Assembly (NCBI GenBank): GCA_017454905.1
Contig: JAFTCB010000018.1
Span: 1-64,000 of the forward strand
Source: Bacteroidales bacterium
Lineage (GTDB): Bacteria; Bacteroidota; Bacteroidia; Bacteroidales; UBA932
Length of the DNA: 64,000 bases
Reading direction: 5' to 3'
The notes beneath the pieces were generated by a model that saw nothing but the letters and a program-made list of their open reading frames with translations, had not been told where the DNA came from and made no database searches. Positions 1 through 8,830 of the stretch are shown here, one piece after another. The position numbers and the translations under genes were made by a program. Numbering within the stretch: the first letter of the stretch is position 1; each line of letters starts with the position of its first letter.

Positions 1-1005
1 CTCCACGCGAATATCGAGGACGTCTATTATCTTCGTGTCCAGAGCCGTTCCGACCAGGGGCCACTGGCCGATGTCCTGGCGGCATTGCCCTGCGTGAAAA
101 GAATCGGATTCAGCCAGGGGGCTCCGGGCGCCCGGACGGGCGGACAGTTTTCGCTGACCCGCGACGGAAGCGAGATCATGTACCGGACCTTCAAGATGGA
201 CAGCACCGCCTTCGACATTTTCCATTTTGAGAAACTGAAGGACTTTGAGGCGCCCCAATTCAATGCCGTTTGGTTTGGCGAGGCGGCTTTTGCGGCATCG
301 GGATTTGACGACGAGTATCACGACATCAGCCAGACGCTGTCCCAAAGGACGCGGGGGTGTGAGTATGTGGCCGGCGTGATCAAGGATTTCCCGGTGAATC
401 TGTCCAACGCCGGAACGGAAGATTATCTCTTCGTGTCCGTCATGAAGCGTGAGGACTTGATGTGGGGAGGCTGGGTCATCGAGACCGTCGGTGACCGGGC
501 GGAGGCGCGGAAAGCAATCAGACAGGTATATGAGGACTGGAGCCGGACCAATATCGCCAGCGTGGCGGACAACGGTTTCCTCACGGAAAACTATCGGGAA
601 GCGCTCCGCCCTGCCCGCAACAATATGCGCCTGCTGGAACTGTTTATGCTGCTCTCTGTCTTGATTTCCCTGCTGGGCCTGCTGGCCATGAGTACCTATT
701 TTGCCGATGAAAAAGCCCATGACATCGCCGTGCGGAAGGTTTTCGGAGGCACGGTGGACTCAGAGACCTGGCGGACGATCCGGGACTATATGATTCTGGT
801 AGGCATCGCCTGTATCATCGGCATTCCGATTGCGGTCTATGCCGCGCAGGAATACCTCAAAGATTTCATTTACAGGCTGGAAGGATATTGGTGGATTTTC
901 GTGGTGGCCGTGCTGCTCACCGGGCTTATCGCGTTTGTCTCTGTCATCTGGCAGGTATTGAAGGCAGCTAAGACCAATCCGGCTGTAGAATTGAAAAAAG
1001 AATAA
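1..1005 (+). CDS. MacB/FtsX-type ABC permease, C-terminal part
   Basis: The frame is open from base 1, so the gene starts outside the window and about the last 334 residues are visible. The first part is an extracytoplasmic (MacB-PCD-like) domain. The last 130 residues form a three-helix FtsX domain whose helices contain LFMLLSVLISLLGLLAM, YMILVGIACIIGIPIAVYA and WWIFVVAVLLTGLIAFVSV. The tail ends in KAAKTNPAVELKKE, nearly the same as the three full permeases downstream, so this is a fourth paralog. It is probably an inner-membrane subunit working with the shared ATPase at 8890-9570. Substrate unknown. The internal ATG at base 85 is not the start. Confidence 0.9.
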   Translation, partial: LHANIEDVYYLRVQSRSDQGPLADVLAALPCVKRIGFSQGAPGARTGGQFSLTRDGSEIMYRTFKMDSTAFDIFHFEKLKDFEAPQFNAVWFGEAAFAASGFDDEYHDISQTLSQRTRGCEYVAGVIKDFPVNLSNAGTEDYLFVSVMKREDLMWGGWVIETVGDRAEARKAIRQVYEDWSRTNIASVADNGFLTENYREALRPARNNMRLLELFMLLSVLISLLGLLAMSTYFADEKAHDIAVRKVFGGTVDSETWRTIRDYMILVGIACIIGIPIAVYAAQEYLKDFIYRLEGYWWIFVVAVLLTGLIAFVSVIWQVLKAAKTNPAVELKKE

Positions 1006-1033
1006 CATTTTTTCTTCATAGCATTGCAAATCT

Positions 1034-1147
1034 TTATGCATATTGGTTGATATACTGGATGATCCCTCTGACGTGTAGGCCGATGATGGCTCGGCGGCCG
1101 GGGGCGGATTCGAGGAAAGCGATGTCCTGGGGGTTGAAGTGTAAAGA
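1034..1147 (-). pseudogene. Possible 3' remnant of an unidentified gene
   Basis: On the reverse strand an open frame runs from 1147 to a TAA at 1034-1036. It reads FNPQDIAFLESAPG, then RRAIIGLHVRGIIQYINQYA, which looks like a genuine protein C-terminus. There is no start codon. The upstream end runs into the regulatory palindromes at 1140-1178 and meets a stop at 1148-1150. I do not recognise the family. It may be a leftover of a gene displaced when the exporter locus assembled, or chance. Confidence 0.25.
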
Positions 1148-1178
1148 TCATTTACAGGAAGTGTAAAATTATGTTACA
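1140..1178 (+). promoter_or_regulatory. Tandem 17-bp palindromic operators, copy 1
   Basis: Two palindromes, TGTAAA-GATCA-TTTACA (1140-1156) and TGTAAA-ATTAT-GTTACA (1162-1178), lie 22 bp apart (two helical turns). They sit 55-93 bp upstream of a sigma54 promoter. The same pair occurs at 6218-6255 and 8738-8775. The arrangement is typical of enhancer sites for NtrC-family activators, and the likely ligand is the response regulator at 3953-5326. Confidence 0.75.
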
Positions 1179-1189
1179 CTTCCTGTTTT
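1155..1189 (+). terminator. Stem-loop terminator of the first permease, overlapping operator 2
   Basis: Perfect 12-bp arms (CAGGAAGTGTAA at 1155-1166, TTACACTTCCTG at 1174-1185) with a 7-nt loop are followed by TTTT. The hairpin embeds the second operator palindrome, so the same DNA probably ends the upstream transcript and binds the activator. Confidence 0.55.
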
Positions 1190-1232
1190 GTATTATTTAT
1201 TAATCGATTGTCAATCAATTAAATAACAATAC

Positions 1233-1248
1233 TGGCACGGGGCATGCA
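1233..1248 (+). promoter_or_regulatory. Sigma54 (-24/-12) promoter of the TolC-HlyD-RR-HK operon
   Basis: TGGCACGGGGCATGCA has GG (1234-1235) and GC (1246-1247) separated by exactly 10 nt, the RpoN signature. The ATG at 1244 lies inside the -12 element, which rules it out as a start and supports ATG 1274. Confidence 0.75.
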
Positions 1249-1273
1249 GCGCAGAGGGGCAAAGGCATTGAAT

Positions 1274-2602
1274 ATGAAAAAGACCTCTCTGATATTGCTC
1301 CTCCTGCTCTCGGCCGTCCTCCGGCCCGCCGCCGCGCAGCAGCCGATGACCCTGCACGACTGCATGGAGTACGCCTTGTCGCATGCCACCAAACTGCGCA
1401 TCCGGCAGGCCGAGACCGGTGACGCCCGCATCGCGCGGCGTGACGCCCTCCTGGCGGTCTTCCTGCCGAACATCAACGGCAGCACATCCGCCTACTACAA
1501 CTTCGGCCGCAACATCGACCCGGAGACCAACACCTACATCAACACGGTCTCCTTCAACAACGGCTACAGCCTCTCCGCAAGCATCACCCTGTTCAACGGC
1601 TTCTCCGCCGTCAACAACCTCAAGATCTCCCAGACCTCCCTCAAGATGGGGAAGACCCGGGAACTGCAGGCCGAGGCGGACATCTGCCTGGCGGTGATGG
1701 AGGCCTACTACAATGTGCTGTATTACCAGAAACTGCTCGAAATCTACGAAAGCCAGGTCGCCACGGCGGAACAGCTCGTGCAAAAAGTCCGGCGCCAGGA
1801 GGAACTGGGCCAGAAAGGCCATGCCGACGTGGTCCAGCTGGAAGCCGACCTGGCCGACCGGCGCTACGACCTCGTGAACACGCGCAACCTGCTGGCCGAC
1901 CACCGGGTCAACCTCGAAGACCTGCTCTTCTGGCCGGGGGACGAACCGCTGGTGATTGACGACGGCGTGACTGCGCTTGTGCCGCAGCCGGCAACGGGGG
2001 ACAGCGGCCTGGTGGACTACGCCCTGGCCCACAATCCGGCCGTGCGGCTCGCGGCCTGGACCGTCGAGAACGCCCGCCTGGAACTCAACACGGCGAAATG
2101 GCAGATCCTGCCCAGCGTGAGCCTTTCCAGCGGCTGGAGCACCAGCTACTACTCCTACCAGGGCAACCAGACCACACCATACTTCGACATGCTGCGCAGC
2201 AACGCCGGTGAGTACATTGCCATGTCCGTCAGCATTCCGATCTTCAACCGGCTCTCGCGTCAGTCCAACATCGCGCGCCGCCGCAATGCCCTCGTGCGGG
2301 CCACTGCGGAGTACGACCAGAAGCAGCGTGACGTGGAGTCCGAGGTGCGCCGGGCCGTGCAGGACCGCGACGGCGCGGAAGCCGCCTATGAGCAGGCCGA
2401 GCGCAAAGCCGAAGTCCAGCAGGAGGCCTACGCTCTCAACACCCGCAAGATGGAGCAGGGACTGATCTCCCCGCTGGAGTACCAGACGGCGGCCAACAAC
2501 TACCTGCGCGCCGGCGCCGACCGGCTGAACAGCCTCTTCAAATTCCTCATCAAGCAGAGCATTGTCCGCTACTACGGCGGCGAAGAATATATCAACCAGT
2601 AA
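1274..2602 (+). CDS. TolC-family outer membrane efflux protein
   Basis: 442 residues from ATG 1274, starting with a signal peptide (MKKTSLILLLLLSAVL, cleavage after about AAAQ). The body has the duplicated helical-hairpin pattern of outer-membrane efflux proteins, with long Ala/Glu/Gln-rich helices around residues 120-220 and 320-430 and beta segments such as VSFNNGYSLSASITLFNGF. It should form the trimeric outer membrane channel of a tripartite exporter. It heads an operon with the adaptor (2676), response regulator and kinase under the sigma54 promoter at 1233-1248. The longer frame from 1244 is rejected because that ATG lies in the promoter. Confidence 0.92.
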   Translation: MKKTSLILLLLLSAVLRPAAAQQPMTLHDCMEYALSHATKLRIRQAETGDARIARRDALLAVFLPNINGSTSAYYNFGRNIDPETNTYINTVSFNNGYSLSASITLFNGFSAVNNLKISQTSLKMGKTRELQAEADICLAVMEAYYNVLYYQKLLEIYESQVATAEQLVQKVRRQEELGQKGHADVVQLEADLADRRYDLVNTRNLLADHRVNLEDLLFWPGDEPLVIDDGVTALVPQPATGDSGLVDYALAHNPAVRLAAWTVENARLELNTAKWQILPSVSLSSGWSTSYYSYQGNQTTPYFDMLRSNAGEYIAMSVSIPIFNRLSRQSNIARRRNALVRATAEYDQKQRDVESEVRRAVQDRDGAEAAYEQAERKAEVQQEAYALNTRKMEQGLISPLEYQTAANNYLRAGADRLNSLFKFLIKQSIVRYYGGEEYINQ

Positions 2603-2675
2603 AAGAGATGGCCGGTCAGGCCGGCTGTAACAAGTCATGCCCGGTCAGCCCGGGCATCCTATAAGACAGAAGAAT

Positions 2676-3929
2676 ATGGACAAGATTATCGAAAAGAAGA
2701 AAGGCTGGCGCCTCGCATTCACCAGGAAGGCGCTCCCTTACTGGCTCGGCGGCGTCGTGCTCGTCTTCATCGGCTACCTCATCCTGCGGCCGGATACCCA
2801 GACCCTGCGCGTGGCAGGCGATGCCTTCACGGCCAGTACGGTCCAGCGCGGCGAATTCAACGACTACATCCGGGTCAGCGGGCAGGTCCACCCGATGACG
2901 ACCATCCAGCTCTCCCCGCAGGAAGGCGGCATCGTGCAGCAGATCCTGATCGAGGAAGGCTCCGCCGTCAGGGCCGGCGATCCGATCCTCGTGCTTTCAA
3001 ACGACAACCTGGACCTGCAGATCCTGAACTCCGAGGCCGAGCTGGCCGAGAAAGAGAACATCCTGCGCAACACCCAGATCCAGATGGAGCAGCAGAAGCT
3101 GGATGTCCGCCAGAACGTGCTGGAATACGGCACGCAGGTGGAGCGGCTCAAGCGCGCCTACGAACAGCAGAAAGCCCTATACGACGAGAAACTCATCGCC
3201 CGGGAGGAATACCTCAAGGCCGAAGAGGACTACCGCCTGGCCCGCTCGAAATATGCCCTTATCAGCGAACGCTCCAAGCAGGACAGCCTCTACCGCGGCA
3301 CCCAGATCAACCGGATGGAAGAGTCCCTGGAGAACATGCAGCTGAACATGCAGATGATCCGCAAGCGCAAAAGCAACCTCGTCGTCAAGGCGCCGATCGA
3401 CGGCGAACTGGGTCTGCTGGACGTCGTGCTCGGCCAGTCCGTTGCTTCGGGCACCAAGATCGGCCAGATCAACAGCGTGGGCAGCTACAAGGTCGAAGCC
3501 AAGATCGACGAGCACTATATCGACAAGGTCATCCCCGGACTCGAGGCCACCTTCGAACGCCAGGGCGAGCAGTACTCCATGGAGATCCGCAAGGTCTATC
3601 CGGAGGTGCGCGACGGCAAGTTCCAGGCGGACTTCAAGTTCACCGGCGTGCAGCCCGACAACATCCGCACGGGCCAGACCTACTACCTCAACCTCCAGCT
3701 CGGCCAGCCCGAGGAAGCGGTCATCATCCCCCGCGGCACCTTCTACCAGAAGACCGGCGGCAAATGGATCTACGTGCTCTCCGGCGAGGGCAAGGCCGTC
3801 CGCCGCGAGATCCGCATCGGCCGCCAGAACCCGCAGTACTACGAGGTGCTCGAAGGCCTGGAGCCGGGGGAGCGGGTGATCACCTCCTCCTATGATACTT
3901 TCGGCGACGCCGACGTGCTTGTATTCTAA
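2676..3929 (+). CDS. HlyD/RND-type periplasmic adaptor (membrane fusion protein)
   Basis: 417 residues from ATG 2676. One N-terminal transmembrane helix (about residues 18-36, LPYWLGGVVLVFIGYLIL) anchors it in the inner membrane. A lipoyl half (QLSPQEGGIVQQILIEEG), a long alpha-hairpin coiled coil (about residues 105-225), the second lipoyl half (LVVKAPIDGELGLLDVVLGQ) and beta-barrel/membrane-proximal domains follow. It should bridge the MacB-like permeases and the TolC-like channel encoded just upstream. The 73-nt gap to the TolC gene has no clear terminator, so the two are probably co-transcribed. The frame can be extended upstream, but ATG 2676 gives the typical basic N-terminus before the helix. 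Confidence 0.92.
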   Translation: MDKIIEKKKGWRLAFTRKALPYWLGGVVLVFIGYLILRPDTQTLRVAGDAFTASTVQRGEFNDYIRVSGQVHPMTTIQLSPQEGGIVQQILIEEGSAVRAGDPILVLSNDNLDLQILNSEAELAEKENILRNTQIQMEQQKLDVRQNVLEYGTQVERLKRAYEQQKALYDEKLIAREEYLKAEEDYRLARSKYALISERSKQDSLYRGTQINRMEESLENMQLNMQMIRKRKSNLVVKAPIDGELGLLDVVLGQSVASGTKIGQINSVGSYKVEAKIDEHYIDKVIPGLEATFERQGEQYSMEIRKVYPEVRDGKFQADFKFTGVQPDNIRTGQTYYLNLQLGQPEEAVIIPRGTFYQKTGGKWIYVLSGEGKAVRREIRIGRQNPQYYEVLEGLEPGERVITSSYDTFGDADVLVF

Positions 3930-3936
3930 TTTTCCC

Positions 3937-3944
3937 TAACTTTG
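3937..3944 (+). promoter_or_regulatory. -7 element (TAACTTTG) before the response regulator
   Basis: Matches the Bacteroidota -7 consensus TAnnTTTG 8 nt before ATG 3953. I see no good -33 box at the usual spacing. It may give a basal supply of regulator and kinase independent of the sigma54 promoter. Confidence 0.4.
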
Positions 3945-3952
3945 CAGTAAGC

Positions 3953-5326
3953 ATGGAAAAGAAAGGCAAGATCCTCGTCGTGGACGACAACCAGGGCATC
4001 CGTTCCGCCCTCGGCCTGCTGCTGCCTCCGCATTTCGCGGAGGTGGAGCTGATTCCTTCCCCGACGACGCTGGTATCCACCCTGGAGCGCTTCCGCCCGG
4101 ACGTGGTCCTGCTGGACATGAATTTCTATACCGACACCAACACCGGAAACGAAGGCCTCTATTGGACCGGCCAGATCAAGCAGATGTCCCCGTTGACGGA
4201 GGTGGTGCTCTTCACCGCCTACGCGGACATCCAGCTGGCGGTGGAGGGGATGCGCCGGGGTGCTTTCGACTTCATCGTGAAGCCCTGGGAGAACGACAAA
4301 CTCATCGCCGTGCTCTCCGCCGCCCGCGACAAGGCGCGGAAGGCGCAGGGGAGAGAGGTCCGGCCGGGGACAGGCAAGGCAGGCCTCGCCGCAGCCGCCA
4401 GTCCCATGTTCTGGGGCTCTTCGCCTGCCATGGAGATCATCCGCCGCCATGTCTCCAAGATCGCCCCGACCGACGCCACCGTGCTCATCACGGGAGCCAA
4501 CGGTACGGGCAAGGATGTGCTGGCGGGCGAGATCCATGCCCGGAGCCTGCGTTCCGCGAAGCCGCTGGTGGCCGTGGATGCCGGCGCCATTCCGGAGACC
4601 CTGTTCGAGAGCGAACTGTTCGGGCACATCAAAGGCGCCTTCACCGATGCCCATGCCGATCATGTCGGCAAATTTGAACAAGCCGACGGCGGCACCCTCT
4701 TCCTGGACGAGATCGGCAACATCCCCCTGCACCTGCAAGCCAAGTTGCTGCGCGCCATCCAGAACCGCAGCATCACGCGGGTGGGGGACACGAAGGCCCG
4801 TCCGGTGGACATCCGGCTCATCTGTGCGACCAACATGGACCTGGAAGCGCTTGTGCGTGAGGGGCGTTTCCGCGAAGACCTCTACTACCGCATCAACACG
4901 ATGCACTTGCATCTGCCGTCCCTGAACGACCGTCCGGACGACATCCTGCCGCTCGCGGAACGTTTCATCCTGCGGTACAACGAGAAATACCACCGCGCCG
5001 TCTCCGGCTTGACGCCGGCCGCCGGGGAAGCGCTGCGTGCCCACAACTGGAGCGGCAACATCCGCGAATTGCAGAACTGCATCGAGAAGGCCGTGATCCT
5101 GGCGGAAGGGGAGTGCCTGGATGTCCAGGACCTGCAGCTCGGCGAGCGCCGTGATCTGTCGGGAAGCGCCCCGGCCGGAGGAGGTGCCCAGACCCTGGAA
5201 ATGGCGGAAGAACGGACGATCCGGGAAGCGATGACCCGCTTCGGCGGCAACCTGACTGCCGTGGCGAAGGCCCTGAATATCAGCCGCCCGACCCTGTATC
5301 GAAAACTCAGTAAATACAATATATGA
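3953..5326 (+). CDS. NtrC-family sigma54-dependent response regulator
   Basis: 457 residues in three domains. The receiver (about 1-125) has acidic pocket D11-D12 and phosphoacceptor D55 (VVLLDMNF). The AAA+ domain (about 150-380) has Walker A GANGTGKD, Walker B GGTLFLDEIG and an arginine-finger region. The C-terminal Fis-type HTH (about 415-457) ends in ALNISRPTLYRKLSKY. The sigma54-contact loop reads GAFTDA rather than the canonical GAFTGA. It is the obvious ligand for the tandem palindromes at 1140, 6218 and 8738, each paired with a -24/-12 promoter, including the promoter of its own operon. Its stop overlaps the kinase start (ATGA, 5323-5326). Confidence 0.94.
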   Translation: MEKKGKILVVDDNQGIRSALGLLLPPHFAEVELIPSPTTLVSTLERFRPDVVLLDMNFYTDTNTGNEGLYWTGQIKQMSPLTEVVLFTAYADIQLAVEGMRRGAFDFIVKPWENDKLIAVLSAARDKARKAQGREVRPGTGKAGLAAAASPMFWGSSPAMEIIRRHVSKIAPTDATVLITGANGTGKDVLAGEIHARSLRSAKPLVAVDAGAIPETLFESELFGHIKGAFTDAHADHVGKFEQADGGTLFLDEIGNIPLHLQAKLLRAIQNRSITRVGDTKARPVDIRLICATNMDLEALVREGRFREDLYYRINTMHLHLPSLNDRPDDILPLAERFILRYNEKYHRAVSGLTPAAGEALRAHNWSGNIRELQNCIEKAVILAEGECLDVQDLQLGERRDLSGSAPAGGGAQTLEMAEERTIREAMTRFGGNLTAVAKALNISRPTLYRKLSKYNI

Positions 5327-6204
5327 TGTCCTGGTGGCTGATCGTTTTGCTGATGGTGGCCGTCGCGTTATTCGTGGCGGCCCTCACTGCGTATTGGGTC
5401 CGCCGCCGCGACCGCAAGAAAGTCGCCTACATGCTTGACTCCCTGGAAGACGGGGAACTGAATTTCCGCTTTGTGGAAAAGAGTTCGTTCGAGCGTACGC
5501 TCAACCGTCTGCGCTGGATCTTCGAACGCCAGCGCCAGCGCAATGAGCAGGAGTCCTGGACCAAGCTGATCCGCGTGCTCACGCATGAGATCATGAATAC
5601 GGTCTCGCCGATCGCCTCGTTGAGCGATGCGCTCAGCAAATATGCCGACCTGCCTGCCGAGCAGCAGGAAATGGACGTCAAGGCGGGCTTGCAGACCATT
5701 TCCGACTCTTCCCGCAACCTCATCCGCTTCGTGGAGACCTATCGCGAACTCTCCGGCGTCGCCCGGCCGTTCAAGAAGGCGGTGATGCTGGATGAACTGG
5801 TGGACAAGGTGCTGCACCTGACGGAGAAGCAGTGTGCGGATGCCGGAGCCGTCTGCAGCTACAGCGCTTCCAGCCCGGATATCCTGCTCTACCTCGATGA
5901 GGGGCAGATTTCGCAGATCTTCATCAACCTGATCAAAAACGCCCTGCAGGCCGGAGCCACGCAGATCACCATCACGGCCTTCATCGACCGGGCCGAGGAG
6001 ACCCATGTGCGCTTCGCCAACAACGGGGAACCGATCAGCAAGGAGAGCCAGGAACAGATCTTCGTGCCGTTCTACACCACCAAGAAAGAAGGCAGCGGCA
6101 TCGGCCTGAGCATCTCCCGCCAGATCATGAACCAGCACAACGGGACCATCGACCTCCTTTGGTCCAACAACACCGAGACCGCCTTCGAGCTCCTTTTCCG
6201 GTAA
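5323..6204 (+). CDS. Sensor histidine kinase, short N-terminus
   Basis: 293 residues with one N-terminal membrane helix (about 5-25) and no recognisable periplasmic sensor domain. The phosphoacceptor is H88 in RVLTHEIMNTVSPI. The HATPase domain (about 185-293) carries the N box (FINLIKNALQAG) and G box (EGSGIGLSISRQIM). Its ATG overlaps the stop of the response regulator by 4 nt, implying translational coupling and a cognate pair. With no periplasmic domain it may sense within the membrane or through the exporter itself, as in Bce-type modules; that is inference. Confidence 0.9.
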   Translation: MMSWWLIVLLMVAVALFVAALTAYWVRRRDRKKVAYMLDSLEDGELNFRFVEKSSFERTLNRLRWIFERQRQRNEQESWTKLIRVLTHEIMNTVSPIASLSDALSKYADLPAEQQEMDVKAGLQTISDSSRNLIRFVETYRELSGVARPFKKAVMLDELVDKVLHLTEKQCADAGAVCSYSASSPDILLYLDEGQISQIFINLIKNALQAGATQITITAFIDRAEETHVRFANNGEPISKESQEQIFVPFYTTKKEGSGIGLSISRQIMNQHNGTIDLLWSNNTETAFELLFR

Positions 6205-6217
6205 CGGGGATATCGGG

Positions 6218-6255
6218 TGTAAAGTGCCTTTACACAAGTGTAAAAGATCGTTACA
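6218..6255 (+). promoter_or_regulatory. Tandem 17-bp palindromic operators, copy 2
   Basis: TGTAAA-GTGCC-TTTACA (6218-6234) and TGTAAA-AGATC-GTTACA (6239-6255) lie 21 bp apart, upstream of the sigma54 promoter at 6311. Same arm sequences and order as copies 1 and 3, while the 5-bp spacers differ, so the arms are what is conserved. Confidence 0.75.
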
Positions 6256-6310
6256 GGTTTTTTGCGCGGTGGATTGTAGAAGATTTTAATTTTCAAGTAA
6301 TTACGAATTC

Positions 6311-6326
6311 TGGCACGGGGTTGGCT
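6311..6326 (+). promoter_or_regulatory. Sigma54 promoter of the second permease
   Basis: TGGCACGGGGTTGGCT has GG (6312-6313), 10 nt, then GC (6324-6325). The predicted start is near 6337, leaving a short leader before ATG 6355. Confidence 0.75.
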
Positions 6327-6354
6327 GTGCTCTCGTGCGCGTTGTGATATAAAC

Positions 6355-8724
6355 ATGAAAAGTTATCTGAAGTTCCTTTCCCGTAACAAACTGTACACCG
6401 CCATCGAGGCGGTGGGGCTGGCCGTGAGCCTGGCTTTCGTGATCCTGATCGGCAGCTACGTGGTGCAGCAGTACCAGGTGGCGCATGAATCGTCGGCGTG
6501 GGAGAGCACCTTTGCGCTGGGAAGTGACGATTTCCTGGGCCTGACCTACTGGGACAAGGAGGAGCTGGAAATGAACATCCCGGAAGTGGAGGCGGCGACG
6601 CACATGGCGCTCCTCTGGCAGCCGGTAATCCAATACGGCGGGGAGAGGCTCCAGGTGGCAGGCATTGAGGGGGATGCCGACTTCTTCAAGGTGTTCCCGC
6701 AGTACCGCCTCCTGGAAGGAAACCTCGATGACTTCGTGGGCAAGGACGACATCCTTATCAGCGAGTCCCTGGCCCGGAAGACGGGCGTCCGGATCGGCCA
6801 GACCCTCAGGATCGAAGACGCGGACCATACCATCAAGGGTATTTTTGCCGATTTCGAAGGAGCCTTCTTCATGCCTGCGGACATCATCACGAACATCACC
6901 GCCACATGGGCGGCCGAAGCGGAGAAGGCATTCAACAGCATCGGCAACTACACCACCTGGTTCCGGGTGCGGAAAGATGCGGACCCGTCCGAGGTTCAGG
7001 CCAAGGTGAAAGCCCTGCTGCACAAGAACTATGACCCCACCTGGTCTGCGGAAAGGGTGGACAAGTGGCGCGCCTACCGCATGGACGAGGCCTTCTTCTT
7101 CACCGGCAGCAGCTCCGGGCTCACCCGTACGGGAAATGCCCAGTTGCTGCGCCTGTTGACCATCGTGGTCCTGTTGCTCCTCCTTTCGGCCGTCTTCAAC
7201 TACGTGAACCTGAGCCTGGCGCTTACCGGAAAGCGCGCCAAGGAGATGGCTACCCGGCGGCTCCTGGGGGCCGGCAAGACCGGCATCCTGTGGAAGTATA
7301 TCGGCGAATCCGTGGCCTTCACCGCCGTCTGTTTCGCGCTGGCGCTCCTGCTGGCTGACCTGCTGGCCCCCATGGTGAACAACCTGGTTTCCTCCAGCGA
7401 TCCGGACGAGGTGATGCTGGGCTTTGACTCCAGCGTACGGCTTTCCTTCATGCTTACGCCCGGCTATATCCTGGCCTATCTGGCGGGTATCCTGATCCTG
7501 GGCGTGATCAACGGCCTGCTCCCGGCTTTCGCCGCATCACGCTATGAACCCATCGACGTGATCAAGGGCACGCTCCGGCGCCGCAACAAGATGGTCCTGA
7601 GCAAAGTGTTTATCGTGGTGCAGAACGTCCTTTCCGTCTTCCTGATTGCCCTGGCGCTGGTGATGGAGGTGCAGATGCGTCACATGCTCACCCGGCCGAC
7701 GCACGCTGCCACGGACAACCTTTTCTACATCGAATATTCCGCCCGGGACTACGATGCGATGAAGCTTTTCAAAGACAAAGTGGAGCAGCTCCCCTTCGTG
7801 ACCCAGGCAGGCGTAGGCCGTGGAATTCCCGGCATGATTAATATGACCATGGGCGTCAGGGTGGATGAAGAACATCATGTAGACATGCCGGTCATTGTCT
7901 GCGATTCTACCTATTTCCGCCTTTTGGGGCTGGAAGTGGAGGAAGATTTCGGTCATCCGCTGGTGCATTCGCTCTGGATGAGCCGTTCCGCCTTCAACGC
8001 AGCTGCGGTGTCGGACACTTCCACCGTATTTCCCCGGCGGATCAGCATGAACGGCGCCCGGCCGGAGTTTATCGGCGGCGTGGTGACCGATTTCCCTTCC
8101 AGGCCGGCCTCGGAAGTCGACCAAAACCCGAATGGCGGGGTCATCGTCATCCGGGCCGAAGAGCTCAGCTACTCCAATAGCCTGCTGATCGGTACCACCG
8201 GGGAGGACAAGTCCTATGAGGACCGGATCCGGCAGGCTTACCGGGAATTCCGGCTGGAGACCTCCGGTGTCGAGGACCCTGCCTGGCGCTACGGCTTCAT
8301 CCGGGACATCAACCGGAAGCAGTTGGCACCGGTACAGCGGACCTTGCGCCTGGTGGAACTCTTCGCCGCGCTGGCGGTCCTCATCTCCCTGCTGGGCCTG
8401 CTGGCCATGAGCACCTGGTTTGCCGATGAAAATACCAAACAGATTGCCGTCCGCAAGGTATTCGGCTCCGATGTGTCGCAGGAGACCTGGCGTTCGGTCC
8501 GCAGCTACATGCTGCTGGTGGGCGTGGCCTGCCTCATCGGCGTCCCGCTGGCCGTCTGGGCCGCCGGCGTCTATCTGGAGCGCTTCACCTACCGGATCGA
8601 TGGCTACGGCTGGGTGTTCGCGGCCGCGGCTGTGCTCTCCCTGGCCATCGCCTTCGGGACCGTGCTCTGGCAGACGCTGAAAGCCGCCCGGACCAACCCG
8701 GCGACAGAACTGAAAAAGGAATAG
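6355..8724 (+). CDS. MacB/FtsX-type ABC permease (paralog 2)
   Basis: 789 residues. Eight predicted helices: about 17-38, 262-290, 312-337, 372-393, 417-440, 666-688, 716-738 and 751-773. Large extracytoplasmic MacB-PCD-like domains sit at about 40-260 and 441-660, so this is the double-length FtsX architecture common in Bacteroidota. N-terminus MKSYLKFLSRNKLYTAIEA and C-terminus ending NPATELKKE are near-identical to the paralogs at 9571 and 11981. No ATPase is fused; it should use the single ATPase at 8890. It has its own palindrome pair and sigma54 promoter. Likely role: mechanotransmission-type export with the HlyD/TolC partners. Substrate unknown. Confidence 0.92.
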   Translation: MKSYLKFLSRNKLYTAIEAVGLAVSLAFVILIGSYVVQQYQVAHESSAWESTFALGSDDFLGLTYWDKEELEMNIPEVEAATHMALLWQPVIQYGGERLQVAGIEGDADFFKVFPQYRLLEGNLDDFVGKDDILISESLARKTGVRIGQTLRIEDADHTIKGIFADFEGAFFMPADIITNITATWAAEAEKAFNSIGNYTTWFRVRKDADPSEVQAKVKALLHKNYDPTWSAERVDKWRAYRMDEAFFFTGSSSGLTRTGNAQLLRLLTIVVLLLLLSAVFNYVNLSLALTGKRAKEMATRRLLGAGKTGILWKYIGESVAFTAVCFALALLLADLLAPMVNNLVSSSDPDEVMLGFDSSVRLSFMLTPGYILAYLAGILILGVINGLLPAFAASRYEPIDVIKGTLRRRNKMVLSKVFIVVQNVLSVFLIALALVMEVQMRHMLTRPTHAATDNLFYIEYSARDYDAMKLFKDKVEQLPFVTQAGVGRGIPGMINMTMGVRVDEEHHVDMPVIVCDSTYFRLLGLEVEEDFGHPLVHSLWMSRSAFNAAAVSDTSTVFPRRISMNGARPEFIGGVVTDFPSRPASEVDQNPNGGVIVIRAEELSYSNSLLIGTTGEDKSYEDRIRQAYREFRLETSGVEDPAWRYGFIRDINRKQLAPVQRTLRLVELFAALAVLISLLGLLAMSTWFADENTKQIAVRKVFGSDVSQETWRSVRSYMLLVGVACLIGVPLAVWAAGVYLERFTYRIDGYGWVFAAAAVLSLAIAFGTVLWQTLKAARTNPATELKKE

Positions 8725-8737
8725 GGGAGCGGATGTG

Positions 8738-8775
8738 TGTAAACAGTCTTTACACCGGTGTAAAAAACCGTTACG
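8738..8775 (+). promoter_or_regulatory. Tandem 17-bp palindromic operators, copy 3
   Basis: TGTAAA-CAGTC-TTTACA (8738-8754) and TGTAAA-AAACC-GTTACG (8759-8775) lie 21 bp apart and 56-93 bp upstream of the promoter at 8831. One base of the last arm differs from copies 1 and 2. Confidence 0.7.
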
Positions 8776-8830
8776 GAATGATACTGGATTTGATTTTGTA
8801 ATAGATTGATTATAAATTAAATAGTCTAAT

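Noticed and set aside
1244-1273. Upstream ATG for the TolC-like gene
   Set aside because: It lies inside the -12 element of the sigma54 promoter; ATG 1274 gives a clean signal peptide.
1211-2638. Long open frames antisense to the TolC gene and many other genes
   Set aside because: GC-rich codon bias opens antisense frames; their translations are low in protein-like features and lie opposite clear genes.
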